Assembly: GCA_964565925.1 (NCBI GenBank)
Contig: CAZMGV010000001.1
Location: 186,001-250,000 of the forward strand
Length of the DNA: 64,000 nt
Source: CAZMGV01 sp964565925
GTDB lineage: Bacteria > JAGRBM01 > JAHCIT01
Reading direction: 5' to 3'
This document shows positions 18,012 to 24,924 of the stretch, in pieces. How positions within the stretch are numbered: the stretch's first letter is position 1; each line of letters opens with the position of its first letter. The notes under the pieces are model-generated. The model ran no database searches. It was not told the DNA's origin and saw only the letters and a program-made list of their open reading frames with translations. A program made the position numbers and the translations under genes.

Positions 18012-18809
18012 TCAGCTTTTATCGAAACAGGTCGGTATATGCACGATCTGCTTCAGAGCCGCGAAATGCGTCATGTTGAGATGCAGCGGCGTGATGGAGA
18101 TGTAGCCCTGCTTCACGGCGTTGAAGTCCGCATGGTCATGGGTCTCGATCACTCGCTGCTCGCCGGCGATCCAGTACACCTTGCGGCCCATCGGGCCTTC
18201 CATCGCCTTGACGAGCTGATCATAGCGGCGCCGTCCCTGGATCGTAACCCGCGACCCCTTGATCTCGTTTTCCGGCAGTGCGGGAATGTTCACGTTGAGC
18301 AGCGTATCGGGCGGAAGCTCGTGCTTGAGCACCCACGCGGCGACGTCGGCAGCGACCTTTGCAGCCGGGGCGAAATCCGCCTTGTGCGACTTGGTCGCCA
18401 GGGAAAAGGCGATGGACGGCGCGCCCAGTATGCAGCCCTCCATGGCGGCGCTGACAGTGCCCGAATAGGTGACGTCGTCGCCCAGGTTCTGTCCGTGGTT
18501 GATTCCGCTCACGACGAGATCCGGAATCCGGCCTTCCAGCAGGACATTGATCCCCATGATAACCGCATCGGTGGGCGTGCCGTCCCAGGCGGTAATCCCC
18601 GGCGCCACGTCCATCCGCTGAAGCGGTCTCGAAACGGTGAGCGCGTGCCCCATCGCCGACTGCTCGCGGTCGGGGGCCGAGATGACCACTTCCGCACCCA
18701 GTCCCCGCATGGCGTCGGCCAGGAACCTGATTCCGGGCGCCCACACGCCGTCGTCGTTCGAGACGAGGATAACGGGCCGGCTGGTCTGGATAGAGGGTTC
18801 GCCTGACAT
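18012..18809 (-). CDS. surE: 5'/3'-nucleotidase SurE
   Basis: A 265-residue acid-type phosphatase that hydrolyses nucleoside monophosphates. The metal site is clear: ILVSNDDGVWAPG supplies the Asp pair, APDREQSAMGHALT the Ser/Asn region, and VSGINHGQNLGDDVTYSGTV the next ligands. The frame stays open upstream into the tRNA gene, but the ATG at 18809 is chosen because it fits the family start and the upstream part would overlap tRNA-Pro. It lies 38 bases after tRNA-Pro(GGG) and before the LysM-M23 gene. The ihfA-tRNA-Pro-surE order is one I associate with deltaproteobacterial-type genomes. Confidence 0.95.
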   Translation of the reverse strand: MSGEPSIQTSRPVILVSNDDGVWAPGIRFLADAMRGLGAEVVISAPDREQSAMGHALTVSRPLQRMDVAPGITAWDGTPTDAVIMGINVLLEGRIPDLVVSGINHGQNLGDDVTYSGTVSAAMEGCILGAPSIAFSLATKSHKADFAPAAKVAADVAAWVLKHELPPDTLLNVNIPALPENEIKGSRVTIQGRRRYDQLVKAMEGPMGRKVYWIAGEQRVIETHDHADFNAVKQGYISITPLHLNMTHFAALKQIVHIPTCFDKS

Positions 18810-18847
18810 GGGAAAATGCCGCCGGTAACGGGAAAACGGGGGAAATT

Positions 18848-18924
18848 TGGTCGGGCTGGGGGGACTTGAACCCCCGACCTCACCCACCCCAAGGGTGCGC
18901 GCTAGCCAACTGCGCTACAGCCCG
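18848..18924 (-). tRNA. tRNA-Pro, anticodon GGG
   Basis: A full cloverleaf is readable on the minus strand: acceptor CGGGCTG pairs with CAGCCCG, the anticodon stem is CACCC/GGGTG around the loop TTGGGGT (anticodon GGG), and the T arm contains GTTCAAGTC. Discriminator A and an encoded CCA complete the 3' end at 18848. It sits between ihfA and surE. Confidence 0.97.
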
Positions 18925-19001
18925 ATACGAAACTTTTTAGAGTCCCGGCGGACCGCACCCGATTAACCGGTCAGGCCGGGTGAATCAATGGCGATAACGG
19001 A

Positions 19002-19277
19002 TCAGGGATTGAGAATGTTCTTGAGAACCTGCGACGGCTTGAAGGTCAGCACCCGGCGGGCGGTGATCTCGATCTCTTCGCCTGTATGCGGGTTGCGTCC
19101 AATGCGGGTCCGCTTGCCCTTCACGAGGAAGTTCCCGAAGCCGGAGATCTTGAGCCGGTCGGAGGACGTCAGGGTTTCCTTGACGATCTCGAACATGCCC
19201 TCGACGATATCGGCGGCTTCCTTCTTGGAAAAGCCCACCTTCTGGTAGACGGACTCAACGAAATCGGCTTTGGTCAT
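19002..19277 (-). CDS. ihfA: Integration host factor subunit alpha
   Basis: A small HU/IHF DNA-bending protein of 91 residues starting MTKADFVESVYQ, with the conserved core KISGFGNFLVKGKRTRIGRNP and the following EIEITARRVLTFKPS; the Pro in GRNP intercalates into DNA. IHF-alpha rather than HU is inferred from its place directly after pheT, which is its usual position. The frame is open six codons further (to 19295), but ATG 19277 fits the family N-terminus. It is separated from pheT by 114 bases and followed by tRNA-Pro. Confidence 0.93.
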   Translation of the reverse strand: MTKADFVESVYQKVGFSKKEAADIVEGMFEIVKETLTSSDRLKISGFGNFLVKGKRTRIGRNPHTGEEIEITARRVLTFKPSQVLKNILNP

Positions 19278-19391
19278 GGTACCCATCACAAGCATTGGTT
19301 CCGGACGCCTGGACGAAGGCAGATCGTCTCGGGGAGATCGTTGGGATTACAGGGGCAATTATACGGCCAACCGGCAAAAAATCAAATGTTT

Positions 19392-21809
19392 TTAGTGCCT
19401 TAGCTCCACACCGAGATCCCGCTTGAGGGCCTCCAGAATCCGGCTTTCCACGGCCCGGATCTGGTCTTCCGAAAGGGTCCCCTCAGGCGAGCGCAGCTTG
19501 ACGGCCACCGCCAGCGAGTGGGTTCCGGGCGCCAGTTTGCCGCCCCGGAACAGGTCGAACACCTCGATCTCCTGGACGACCCCCTGCCCTGCCTTTTCGA
19601 TGGCACCGGTCAGCTTTCCGGCGGCGACCGTATCAGGCACGACGAACGAAAAGTCCCGCTTCACCGGCGGGAATCGGTCCAGTTCCGGCACGCCGGTATA
19701 ATCATGTTCGAGCGCCATCAGCGCGTCGAGACCCAGTTCCAGCACCGCCACCCGGCCCTTCAAGTCATAGGCGGCCGCCACTTCCGGATGCAGTTCGCCA
19801 TAGACACCGATGGTCTCGCCGTTCAGGGTAATCTCGGCCGAGCGGTTCGGGTGCAGGAACGGTTCTCTGGACACCCGCTCGCACTTGAGCGGCGCGTTGA
19901 ACAGTTCCGCGACCGCACCGACCAGCGCCTTCATCTCGAAGAACGTCTCGCCCTGCGCGGTTTCCTGCTGCCAGAGGGTTTTCCCCTCGGGCGCCTGCAC
20001 TAGCACCGCGACGGTCTGCTTTTCCGACGGCAGAGATTCGCCCTTTACCGGCAGGTAGGTCCGGCCAACCTCGAACAGGCGTAGCTGGACGGCGCCCTTG
20101 GCGGCGTTGGCCTGTGCGATGGAAGCGATCGACGGAAGCAGCAGCGTCCGCATGACCGATTCGTCGCTGCGGATGGCGTTCTGGAGCCTGACGGCCGTAC
20201 GCCGCGGATCGTTGGCCGGCAGACTGAACCGGTCCGGCCACTTGTCCGCCACGAACGTGAAGCTGACGCACTCGATCAGCCCCCGGTCCACGAGAAACCC
20301 GCGGAGCTGTTCCGCCTTCTGCCAGGTGGAGATATCCCTCGGAGAGTCGTTCACCCCGAGCGGCATGGTGGCCGGGACCTTGTCATAACCGTGGATCCGT
20401 ACAAGTTCTTCAATCAGGTCGACTTCGCGTTCCAGATCGTGCCGCGAGAACGGAACCGTCACTTTAAGGACCTTGCCGCTGCCACCGGCAACTGTGATCT
20501 GGCAGCCCAGCCGCGTGAGAATATCGGTGACCGTATCGGCAAGAATGTCGTAACCCAGCAGCTTCGGGATCCGGGCAAGCCGCAACTCCAGCTCGCGGGG
20601 TTTCAGCTCGCTCGAAGCGACCTCGATCCGGCCCTTCACCACTTCCCCGCCGGCAATCTCCGCCATCAGGCGGGCGGCGTGATCCAGAGCCGTGCCGGTG
20701 CGCGACGGATCGATCCCGCGCTCGAACCGGTACGAGCTTTCGCTGGACAGCCCCGTCGCCTTGGAACTCTTACGGACCGGCGAGTGCCTGAACCAGGCGC
20801 TCTCGATAAAAATATCGGTGGTCGAATCGATCACTTCCGACGTCTGGCCGCCCATGACTCCGGCGAGTGCCACCGGCTCCCCGTTGGAGGAGATAATCAG
20901 CTGGCCGTCGAACAGCGAGCGTTCCGCGCCGTCCAGCGTCGTGATCTTCTCGCCCGGCTTGGCACCCCGGACGGTGATGTCCTTGGCAGGCAGGCGATTG
21001 AAATCGAACGCGTGCAGCGGCTGTCCGTAGAGCAGCAGGATGTAGTTGGTGATGTCGACGATGTTATTGATCGACCGGATGCCGTGCGCCTGCAGCCGCC
21101 GGGAAAGCCAGAACGGGCTCGGGCCTACCTTGACGCCGGTGACGATCCGGCCGCAGTAGAGCGGGCAGTCGTCGCCGCTGTCGACCGTCACGACCACGCG
21201 GTCTTTCGCAAGCGCACCGGACTCCGCGAGCTGGAACTGCGGTTCCACCGACTCGATCTTGAGGATCGCAGCCAGATCACGAGCCAGACCGATCACCGAC
21301 AGCGCGTCACCCCGGTTCGGAGTTACACCGATCTCAAGCGTCGCACCGTCGCTGGCCACCTCCGCCAGCGGGAGCCCCGCTGACGTGTCCGCCGGCAGCT
21401 CCCAGAGACCCGATTTTTCCGTCGACGCTCCCAGTTCCGCCTGCGAGCAGAGCATGCCCCGGCTCTCGACGCCGCGAATCTGCGATGCCTTGATGACGAG
21501 GCCCCCCGGAAGCACTGCGCCTTCCTGCGCCAGCGGGACGACGATCCCTTCACGGCAGTTGGGCGCGCCGCAGACGACCCGGGTTTCCCCGGCCACGCCG
21601 CGGTCCACCATCGCCAGGCGGAGCTTGTCGGCGTTTGGATGCGGCTCGACCTTCACGACCTTGCCGGTCACGACGCCCTTCCACGACTCGGACGGATCGT
21701 GGATCGCCTCGACCTCGAGCCCCGAGCGCGTGAACGCCTCGGCGATCTCCTTCGTGGAGGCGTTCAGGGTCGGAAGCAGCTCTTTCAGCCAGTTGATGGA
21801 AACTTTCAT
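19392..21809 (-). CDS. pheT: Phenylalanyl-tRNA synthetase beta subunit
   Basis: An 805-residue protein of normal length for PheT. It begins MKVSINWLKELLP, then has a tRNA-binding EMAP-like domain (about 40-150), the B3/B4 editing region with FKVGPSPFWLSRRLQAHGIRS-like sequence and NNIVDITNYILL near residue 245, the B5 domain, and a C-terminal anticodon-binding FDX domain ending AVESRILEALKRDLGVELRH. It forms the alpha2-beta2 synthetase with PheS, whose gene ends 16 bases upstream, so the two are cotranscribed. No phenylalanine attenuator leader was seen before pheS. Confidence 0.97.
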   Translation of the reverse strand: MKVSINWLKELLPTLNASTKEIAEAFTRSGLEVEAIHDPSESWKGVVTGKVVKVEPHPNADKLRLAMVDRGVAGETRVVCGAPNCREGIVVPLAQEGAVLPGGLVIKASQIRGVESRGMLCSQAELGASTEKSGLWELPADTSAGLPLAEVASDGATLEIGVTPNRGDALSVIGLARDLAAILKIESVEPQFQLAESGALAKDRVVVTVDSGDDCPLYCGRIVTGVKVGPSPFWLSRRLQAHGIRSINNIVDITNYILLLYGQPLHAFDFNRLPAKDITVRGAKPGEKITTLDGAERSLFDGQLIISSNGEPVALAGVMGGQTSEVIDSTTDIFIESAWFRHSPVRKSSKATGLSSESSYRFERGIDPSRTGTALDHAARLMAEIAGGEVVKGRIEVASSELKPRELELRLARIPKLLGYDILADTVTDILTRLGCQITVAGGSGKVLKVTVPFSRHDLEREVDLIEELVRIHGYDKVPATMPLGVNDSPRDISTWQKAEQLRGFLVDRGLIECVSFTFVADKWPDRFSLPANDPRRTAVRLQNAIRSDESVMRTLLLPSIASIAQANAAKGAVQLRLFEVGRTYLPVKGESLPSEKQTVAVLVQAPEGKTLWQQETAQGETFFEMKALVGAVAELFNAPLKCERVSREPFLHPNRSAEITLNGETIGVYGELHPEVAAAYDLKGRVAVLELGLDALMALEHDYTGVPELDRFPPVKRDFSFVVPDTVAAGKLTGAIEKAGQGVVQEIEVFDLFRGGKLAPGTHSLAVAVKLRSPEGTLSEDQIRAVESRILEALKRDLGVELRH

Positions 21810-21825
21810 CGCAACGCCCCGCCTT

Positions 21826-22890
21826 TCAGAAGTGCCTCAGGAAACGGACGTCGTTGTCGAAGAAGAGACGGAGGTCCGGAATACGGTACTTAAGCATGGC
21901 GAGCCGTTCGATGCCGGTACCGAAGGCGAAACCCTGCACCTTCTCGGGGTCGTAGTTCACGGCCTTCAGCACGTTCGGATCGACCATGCCGGCGCCCAGT
22001 ACTTCCAGCCAGCCCGTCTGCTTGCAGACGTTGCAACCCTTGCCGCCGCAGAAGACGCACTGGATGTCGACTTCGGCCGAAGGCTCGGTGAACGGGAAGA
22101 AGCTAGGCCGCAGGCGCACTTCCTGCTCCGGCCCGAACAGTTCGCGTATGAACGCCCGCAGCACGCCTTTGAGGTCGGCGAACGTGATGTGCTCGTCGAT
22201 ATTGAGCACTTCCATCTGGTGGAACATGGGCGAATGGGTCTGGTCCGAATCGCAGCGGTAGACCTTGCCCGTGCAGATCACGCGGAGCGGCGGCTTGCGC
22301 TTGAGCATGGTGCGGATCTGGACCGGTGACGTATGCGTGCGAAGTACCACGCCCGGGGCGACATAGAACGTATCCTGCATGTCGCGGGCGGGATGGTCGG
22401 CGGGAAAGTTCAGCGATTCGAAGTTGTAGTAGTCGAGTTCGACTTCGGGACCGTCCACGACGCCGTAACCCATGCGCACGAAGATGTTGCGCACTTCGGC
22501 TTCCATCTGGGAGATCGGGTGGCGGTGGCCCAGCGGCACACCGCGCGCGGGCAGCGTGATGTCGAGCGCCTCGGTGGCCAGCTTCTTGTCGAGTTCGGCC
22601 CGGTGAAGTTCCGCCCGGCGCTCGTCCATCGCCCGGGTGAGCGTGTTCTTGGCGACGTTCGCCGCCTGCCCCAGTTCGGCACGTTCCTTCTCGGGAAGGC
22701 TTTTCAGCGAGGCAAGTGCGTTCGAGACGAGCCCGCTCTTGCGGCCCAGATAGACGTTGTCGATTTCCTGGAGCGCAGCGACGGTCTGCGCAGCCGCAAT
22801 CCCGGCCAGTCCCTTTTCAGTGACGGCCTTGAGCTGCTCGAGCGGACTCTGCTTCAGCTGAGGGTCAGAAATCCCATTTCGGTTCTCCAC
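21826..22890 (-). CDS. pheS: Phenylalanyl-tRNA synthetase alpha subunit
   Basis: The 354-residue catalytic subunit. The N-terminal 100 residues form the coiled-coil tRNA-binding arm; class II motifs follow, including HPISQMEAEVRNIFVRMGY (motif 1 region), LRTHTSPVQIRTM, the motif 2 stretch YRCDSDQTHSPMFHQMEVL, and GFAFGTGIERLAMLKY (motif 3). The start is GTG at 22890 with AGGGAG six bases upstream. It lies 146 bases after rplT and directly before pheT. Confidence 0.97.
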   Translation of the reverse strand: MENRNGISDPQLKQSPLEQLKAVTEKGLAGIAAAQTVAALQEIDNVYLGRKSGLVSNALASLKSLPEKERAELGQAANVAKNTLTRAMDERRAELHRAELDKKLATEALDITLPARGVPLGHRHPISQMEAEVRNIFVRMGYGVVDGPEVELDYYNFESLNFPADHPARDMQDTFYVAPGVVLRTHTSPVQIRTMLKRKPPLRVICTGKVYRCDSDQTHSPMFHQMEVLNIDEHITFADLKGVLRAFIRELFGPEQEVRLRPSFFPFTEPSAEVDIQCVFCGGKGCNVCKQTGWLEVLGAGMVDPNVLKAVNYDPEKVQGFAFGTGIERLAMLKYRIPDLRLFFDNDVRFLRHF

Positions 22891-23036
22891 GGGCGCTCCC
22901 TGGATTCCTTCGGAAGGTTCAGACGGGAGCCCAGACCCGGCGGACGGTCCGTGAGGATAAGTGTCCGCCGCTGGCTGGGCAAACGCATTCGTCCCGGCGC
23001 CGCAAGGAACCGGGACGAACTTCCGCCGTTACCGGC

Positions 23037-23387
23037 TCAGGCCGCTTTAGCCTGCTCGACCAGCGCCTTGAAGCTTTCAGGCTTCTCAAAGGCGAGTTCG
23101 GCAAGGATCTTGCGGTCGAGTTCGACACCGGCCTTCTTCAGACCAGCGATAAACTTGCTGTAGGACATTCCGTGTTCGCGGACGGCCGCATTGATGCGCT
23201 GGATCCACAGACCGCGGAAGTCGCGCTTCTTGGCGCGCCGGTCGCGGTAGGCGAACTTTCCGCCGCGAATGACGGAGTCACGCGCCGTCTTGATCAGACG
23301 GCGATGTCCGTGGCGGCGTCCTTCGGCCTGGTCCAGTATCTTGTTACGGCGCGCGCGCGCCTTGGTTCCACGTTTTGCACGGGGCAT
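23037..23387 (-). CDS. rplT: 50S ribosomal protein L20
   Basis: A 116-residue basic protein beginning MPRAKRGTKARARRNKILDQA, with AYRDRRAKKRDFRGLWIQRINAA in the middle, the signature of L20. L20 binds 23S rRNA early in assembly and in many bacteria represses its own operon by binding the mRNA leader. AGGAG lies nine bases before the ATG. It follows rpmI by 43 bases. Confidence 0.98.
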   Translation of the reverse strand: MPRAKRGTKARARRNKILDQAEGRRHGHRRLIKTARDSVIRGGKFAYRDRRAKKRDFRGLWIQRINAAVREHGMSYSKFIAGLKKAGVELDRKILAELAFEKPESFKALVEQAKAA

Positions 23388-23430
23388 GGTTCAAACTCCT
23401 GTCAGAAAACTCGGGAAATTACGGGATCGC

Positions 23431-23628
23431 TCACCCGTGGGGGAGCATCTTGAGTGCGCGTCCGACGTCGGCGTCGGCAAGGTAGCCGCGCTTGCGGTGG
23501 GCGCGCTTCGTCCCCTGGCTCTTGGCAGTGAGCAGGTGGCGTGCGTGCGCGTGTTTGAACTTGATCTTGCCCGACGGTTTTCTTTTCAGCCGCTTGGCTG
23601 CCGCCTTGAGGGTCTTCATCTTCGGCAT
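23431..23628 (-). CDS. rpmI: 50S ribosomal protein L35
   Basis: A 65-residue, very basic protein (MPKMKTLKAAAKRLKRKPSG, and TKRAHRKRGYL) of typical L35 length. GAGGAG precedes the ATG by eleven bases. It is the first gene of the rpmI-rplT unit here because infC, normally just upstream, is separated by an oppositely oriented rhodanese gene and a terminator. Confidence 0.97.
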   Translation of the reverse strand: MPKMKTLKAAAKRLKRKPSGKIKFKHAHARHLLTAKSQGTKRAHRKRGYLADADVGRALKMLPHG

Positions 23629-23678
23629 GGCTATGCGTTCTCCTCTTTAATTTTTGCCCGGATCCCGGTTCGTCTGCC

Positions 23679-23711
23679 GGTTCCGTAGGCCCGTTAAGGG
23701 CGTCTGGAACC
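23679..23711 (-). promoter_or_regulatory. Predicted stem-loop in the rpmI-rplT mRNA leader
   Basis: On the minus strand GGTTCC pairs with GGAACC, and inside it GCCC pairs with GGGC around a short loop, leaving internal loops. It lies about 50-80 bases upstream of the rpmI ATG and downstream of the proposed promoter. L20 represses rpmI-rplT by binding such leader structures in other bacteria; this one is a candidate only, as no sequence match to a known L20 leader was established. Confidence 0.35.
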
Positions 23712-23748
23712 AAGGCGACTCGCGGGGGGAGTCCCGGGCAAGGGCCCC

Positions 23749-23778
23749 TGTATTCACGAGTTGGAGGGGGTTTGTCAA
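23749..23778 (-). promoter_or_regulatory. Candidate sigma-70 promoter for rpmI-rplT
   Basis: Minus-strand TTGACA (23773-23778) is a perfect -35 box, followed after 18 bases by AATACA, a moderate -10 box. It is well placed to drive rpmI-rplT-pheST, which cannot be read from infC because a terminator and a convergent gene intervene. It would give a leader of roughly 110 bases. Confidence 0.5.
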
Positions 23779-23810
23779 ATGGCGAGGGACCGGGAAAGAA
23801 TACCCGCCTT

Positions 23811-24176
23811 ATGGGTATCAAAGACGCATTCTGGTGGCTGCCGTTCGGAACGGTCCCCGAGACCTCCCCGGCCGAACTCCAGAAACAGCTGAACAGCCCC
23901 CGTCCGCCCCAGCTCATCGATGTCCGGACCCGCATGGAGTGGAAAGAAAGCCACATTCACGGCGCCCCTAGCGTCCCGATCAACGAGCTGAAGTCCCGTC
24001 TGGACAGCCTCGGCCTGGACCCCAAACGCCCGGTGGTCGCGATCTGCCGGTCGGCGCACCGGAGCATCCCCGCCGTGCGGATTCTGAAGGGAAAAGGGTA
24101 TTCGAACGCCTCGCAACTGACCGGCGGGATGCTCGCGTGGTGGGACGCAAAACTTCCGACCGACAAGAGCAACTAG
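23811..24176 (+). CDS. Single-domain rhodanese-like sulfurtransferase
   Basis: A 121-residue protein with one rhodanese domain: QLIDVRTRMEWKESHIHGA at the start of the fold and the active-site loop AICRSAHRS with the catalytic Cys, then SQLTGGMLAWWDAKLP. Such proteins transfer sulfur from persulfides and often serve in thiol or sulfide handling. The frame is open upstream to a TTG at 23772, but ATG 23811 better fits the domain and leaves room for the oppositely directed rpmI promoter. Its position is odd: it lies head to head with rpmI and tail to tail with infC, splitting an operon that is continuous in most bacteria. Confidence 0.88.
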   Translation: MGIKDAFWWLPFGTVPETSPAELQKQLNSPRPPQLIDVRTRMEWKESHIHGAPSVPINELKSRLDSLGLDPKRPVVAICRSAHRSIPAVRILKGKGYSNASQLTGGMLAWWDAKLPTDKSN

Positions 24177-24191
24177 CCCTGCCCGCGACAA

Positions 24192-24219
24192 AAAAGGCGG
24201 ACCCGCAGGTCCGCCTTTT
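24192..24219. terminator. Bidirectional terminator between rhodanese gene and infC
   Basis: A perfect 12-bp stem, AAAAGGCGGACC with GGTCCGCCTTTT around the loop CGCA, flanked by As on one side and Ts on the other, so it can stop transcription from both converging genes. It lies 15 bases after the rhodanese stop and 22 bases after the infC stop. Confidence 0.9.
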
Positions 24220-24241
24220 CCGTTGCACACGGCAATCCGGT

Positions 24242-24919
24242 TCAGCCTTTCTTGGGCTCCCCTTTGGGGTCGGCGCCTTCGGACGCCTTTGCGTCCTTGG
24301 CGGCGTCGCCTTTCGGTGCCGCGGCTTTCGGGGCGGCGGGCTTGGCGGCCGGCTTCTTGACCTGGCCGGCCTTGCCGCTCGGGGTGAGAATCATGAACAG
24401 GTTGCGGCCTTCGAGCTTCGGCTGGTACTCGACGGTGCTGATCTCTTTCAGATCGTCCGTCATCCGGTGAAGCAGGCGGTGGCCGAACTCCTGATGCTGC
24501 ATTTCGCGGCCCGAGAACATGATGGTGACCTTCACCTTGTCCTTCTCGTTCAGGAAACGCTCGGCGGCGTGCAGTTTCACCTGGTAGTCGTGATCGGCGA
24601 TCTTCGGACGGAGTTTCACTTCCTTCGTCTCGGTCTGGTGCTGGTGCAGCTTCGCTTCGTGCTGCTTCTTCTTCTGGAGATACTTGAACTTGCCGTAGTC
24701 CATGATCCGGCAGACAGGCGGCTGCGCCGTCGGCGAGATCTCGACGAGGTCGAGGCCCTTTTCGCGGGCGAGGACGAGCGCGTCCCGGGGATGCATGATG
24801 CCCAGGGGCTCTCCGGCGTCGTTGATTACCCGGATTTCCGGGATGCGGATCTGTTCGTTCTTGCGTGGCTCGTCAGAGTTCGGTCTGACGACCCGTCCGC
24901 GAAAGTCTTTGGATAGGAT
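24242..24919 (-). CDS. infC: Translation initiation factor IF-3 with probable AUC start and charged C-terminal tail
   Basis: IF-3 is recognised by NEQIRIPEIRVINDAGEPLGIM, the linker DYGKFKYLQKKKQHEA, and VTIMFSGREMQHQEFG in the C-domain. There is no ATG, GTG or TTG in the right place: the sequence between the thrS stop and the conserved N-terminus offers ATC at 24919, eight bases after a strong GGAGG, giving a 225-residue product. infC commonly uses AUU or AUC so that IF-3 can repress itself by rejecting noncanonical starts. A longer frame to 24955 would overlap the thrS end and lacks a ribosome binding site. After about residue 175 an Ala/Lys/Pro-rich tail of some 50 residues extends beyond the usual IF-3 length. 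It is coupled to thrS. Confidence 0.93.
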   Translation of the reverse strand: MLSKDFRGRVVRPNSDEPRKNEQIRIPEIRVINDAGEPLGIMHPRDALVLAREKGLDLVEISPTAQPPVCRIMDYGKFKYLQKKKQHEAKLHQHQTETKEVKLRPKIADHDYQVKLHAAERFLNEKDKVKVTIMFSGREMQHQEFGHRLLHRMTDDLKEISTVEYQPKLEGRNLFMILTPSGKAGQVKKPAAKPAAPKAAAPKGDAAKDAKASEGADPKGEPKKG

Positions 24920-24924
24920 GGAAA

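Noticed and set aside
20391..21383. A 330-residue plus-strand frame opposite pheT
   Set aside because: Composition matches reverse-complement coding of pheT; PheT motifs are intact on the minus strand.
22891..23036. Phenylalanine attenuator or T-box before pheS
   Set aside because: The 146-base gap between rplT and pheS has no Phe-rich leader frame and no T-box core.
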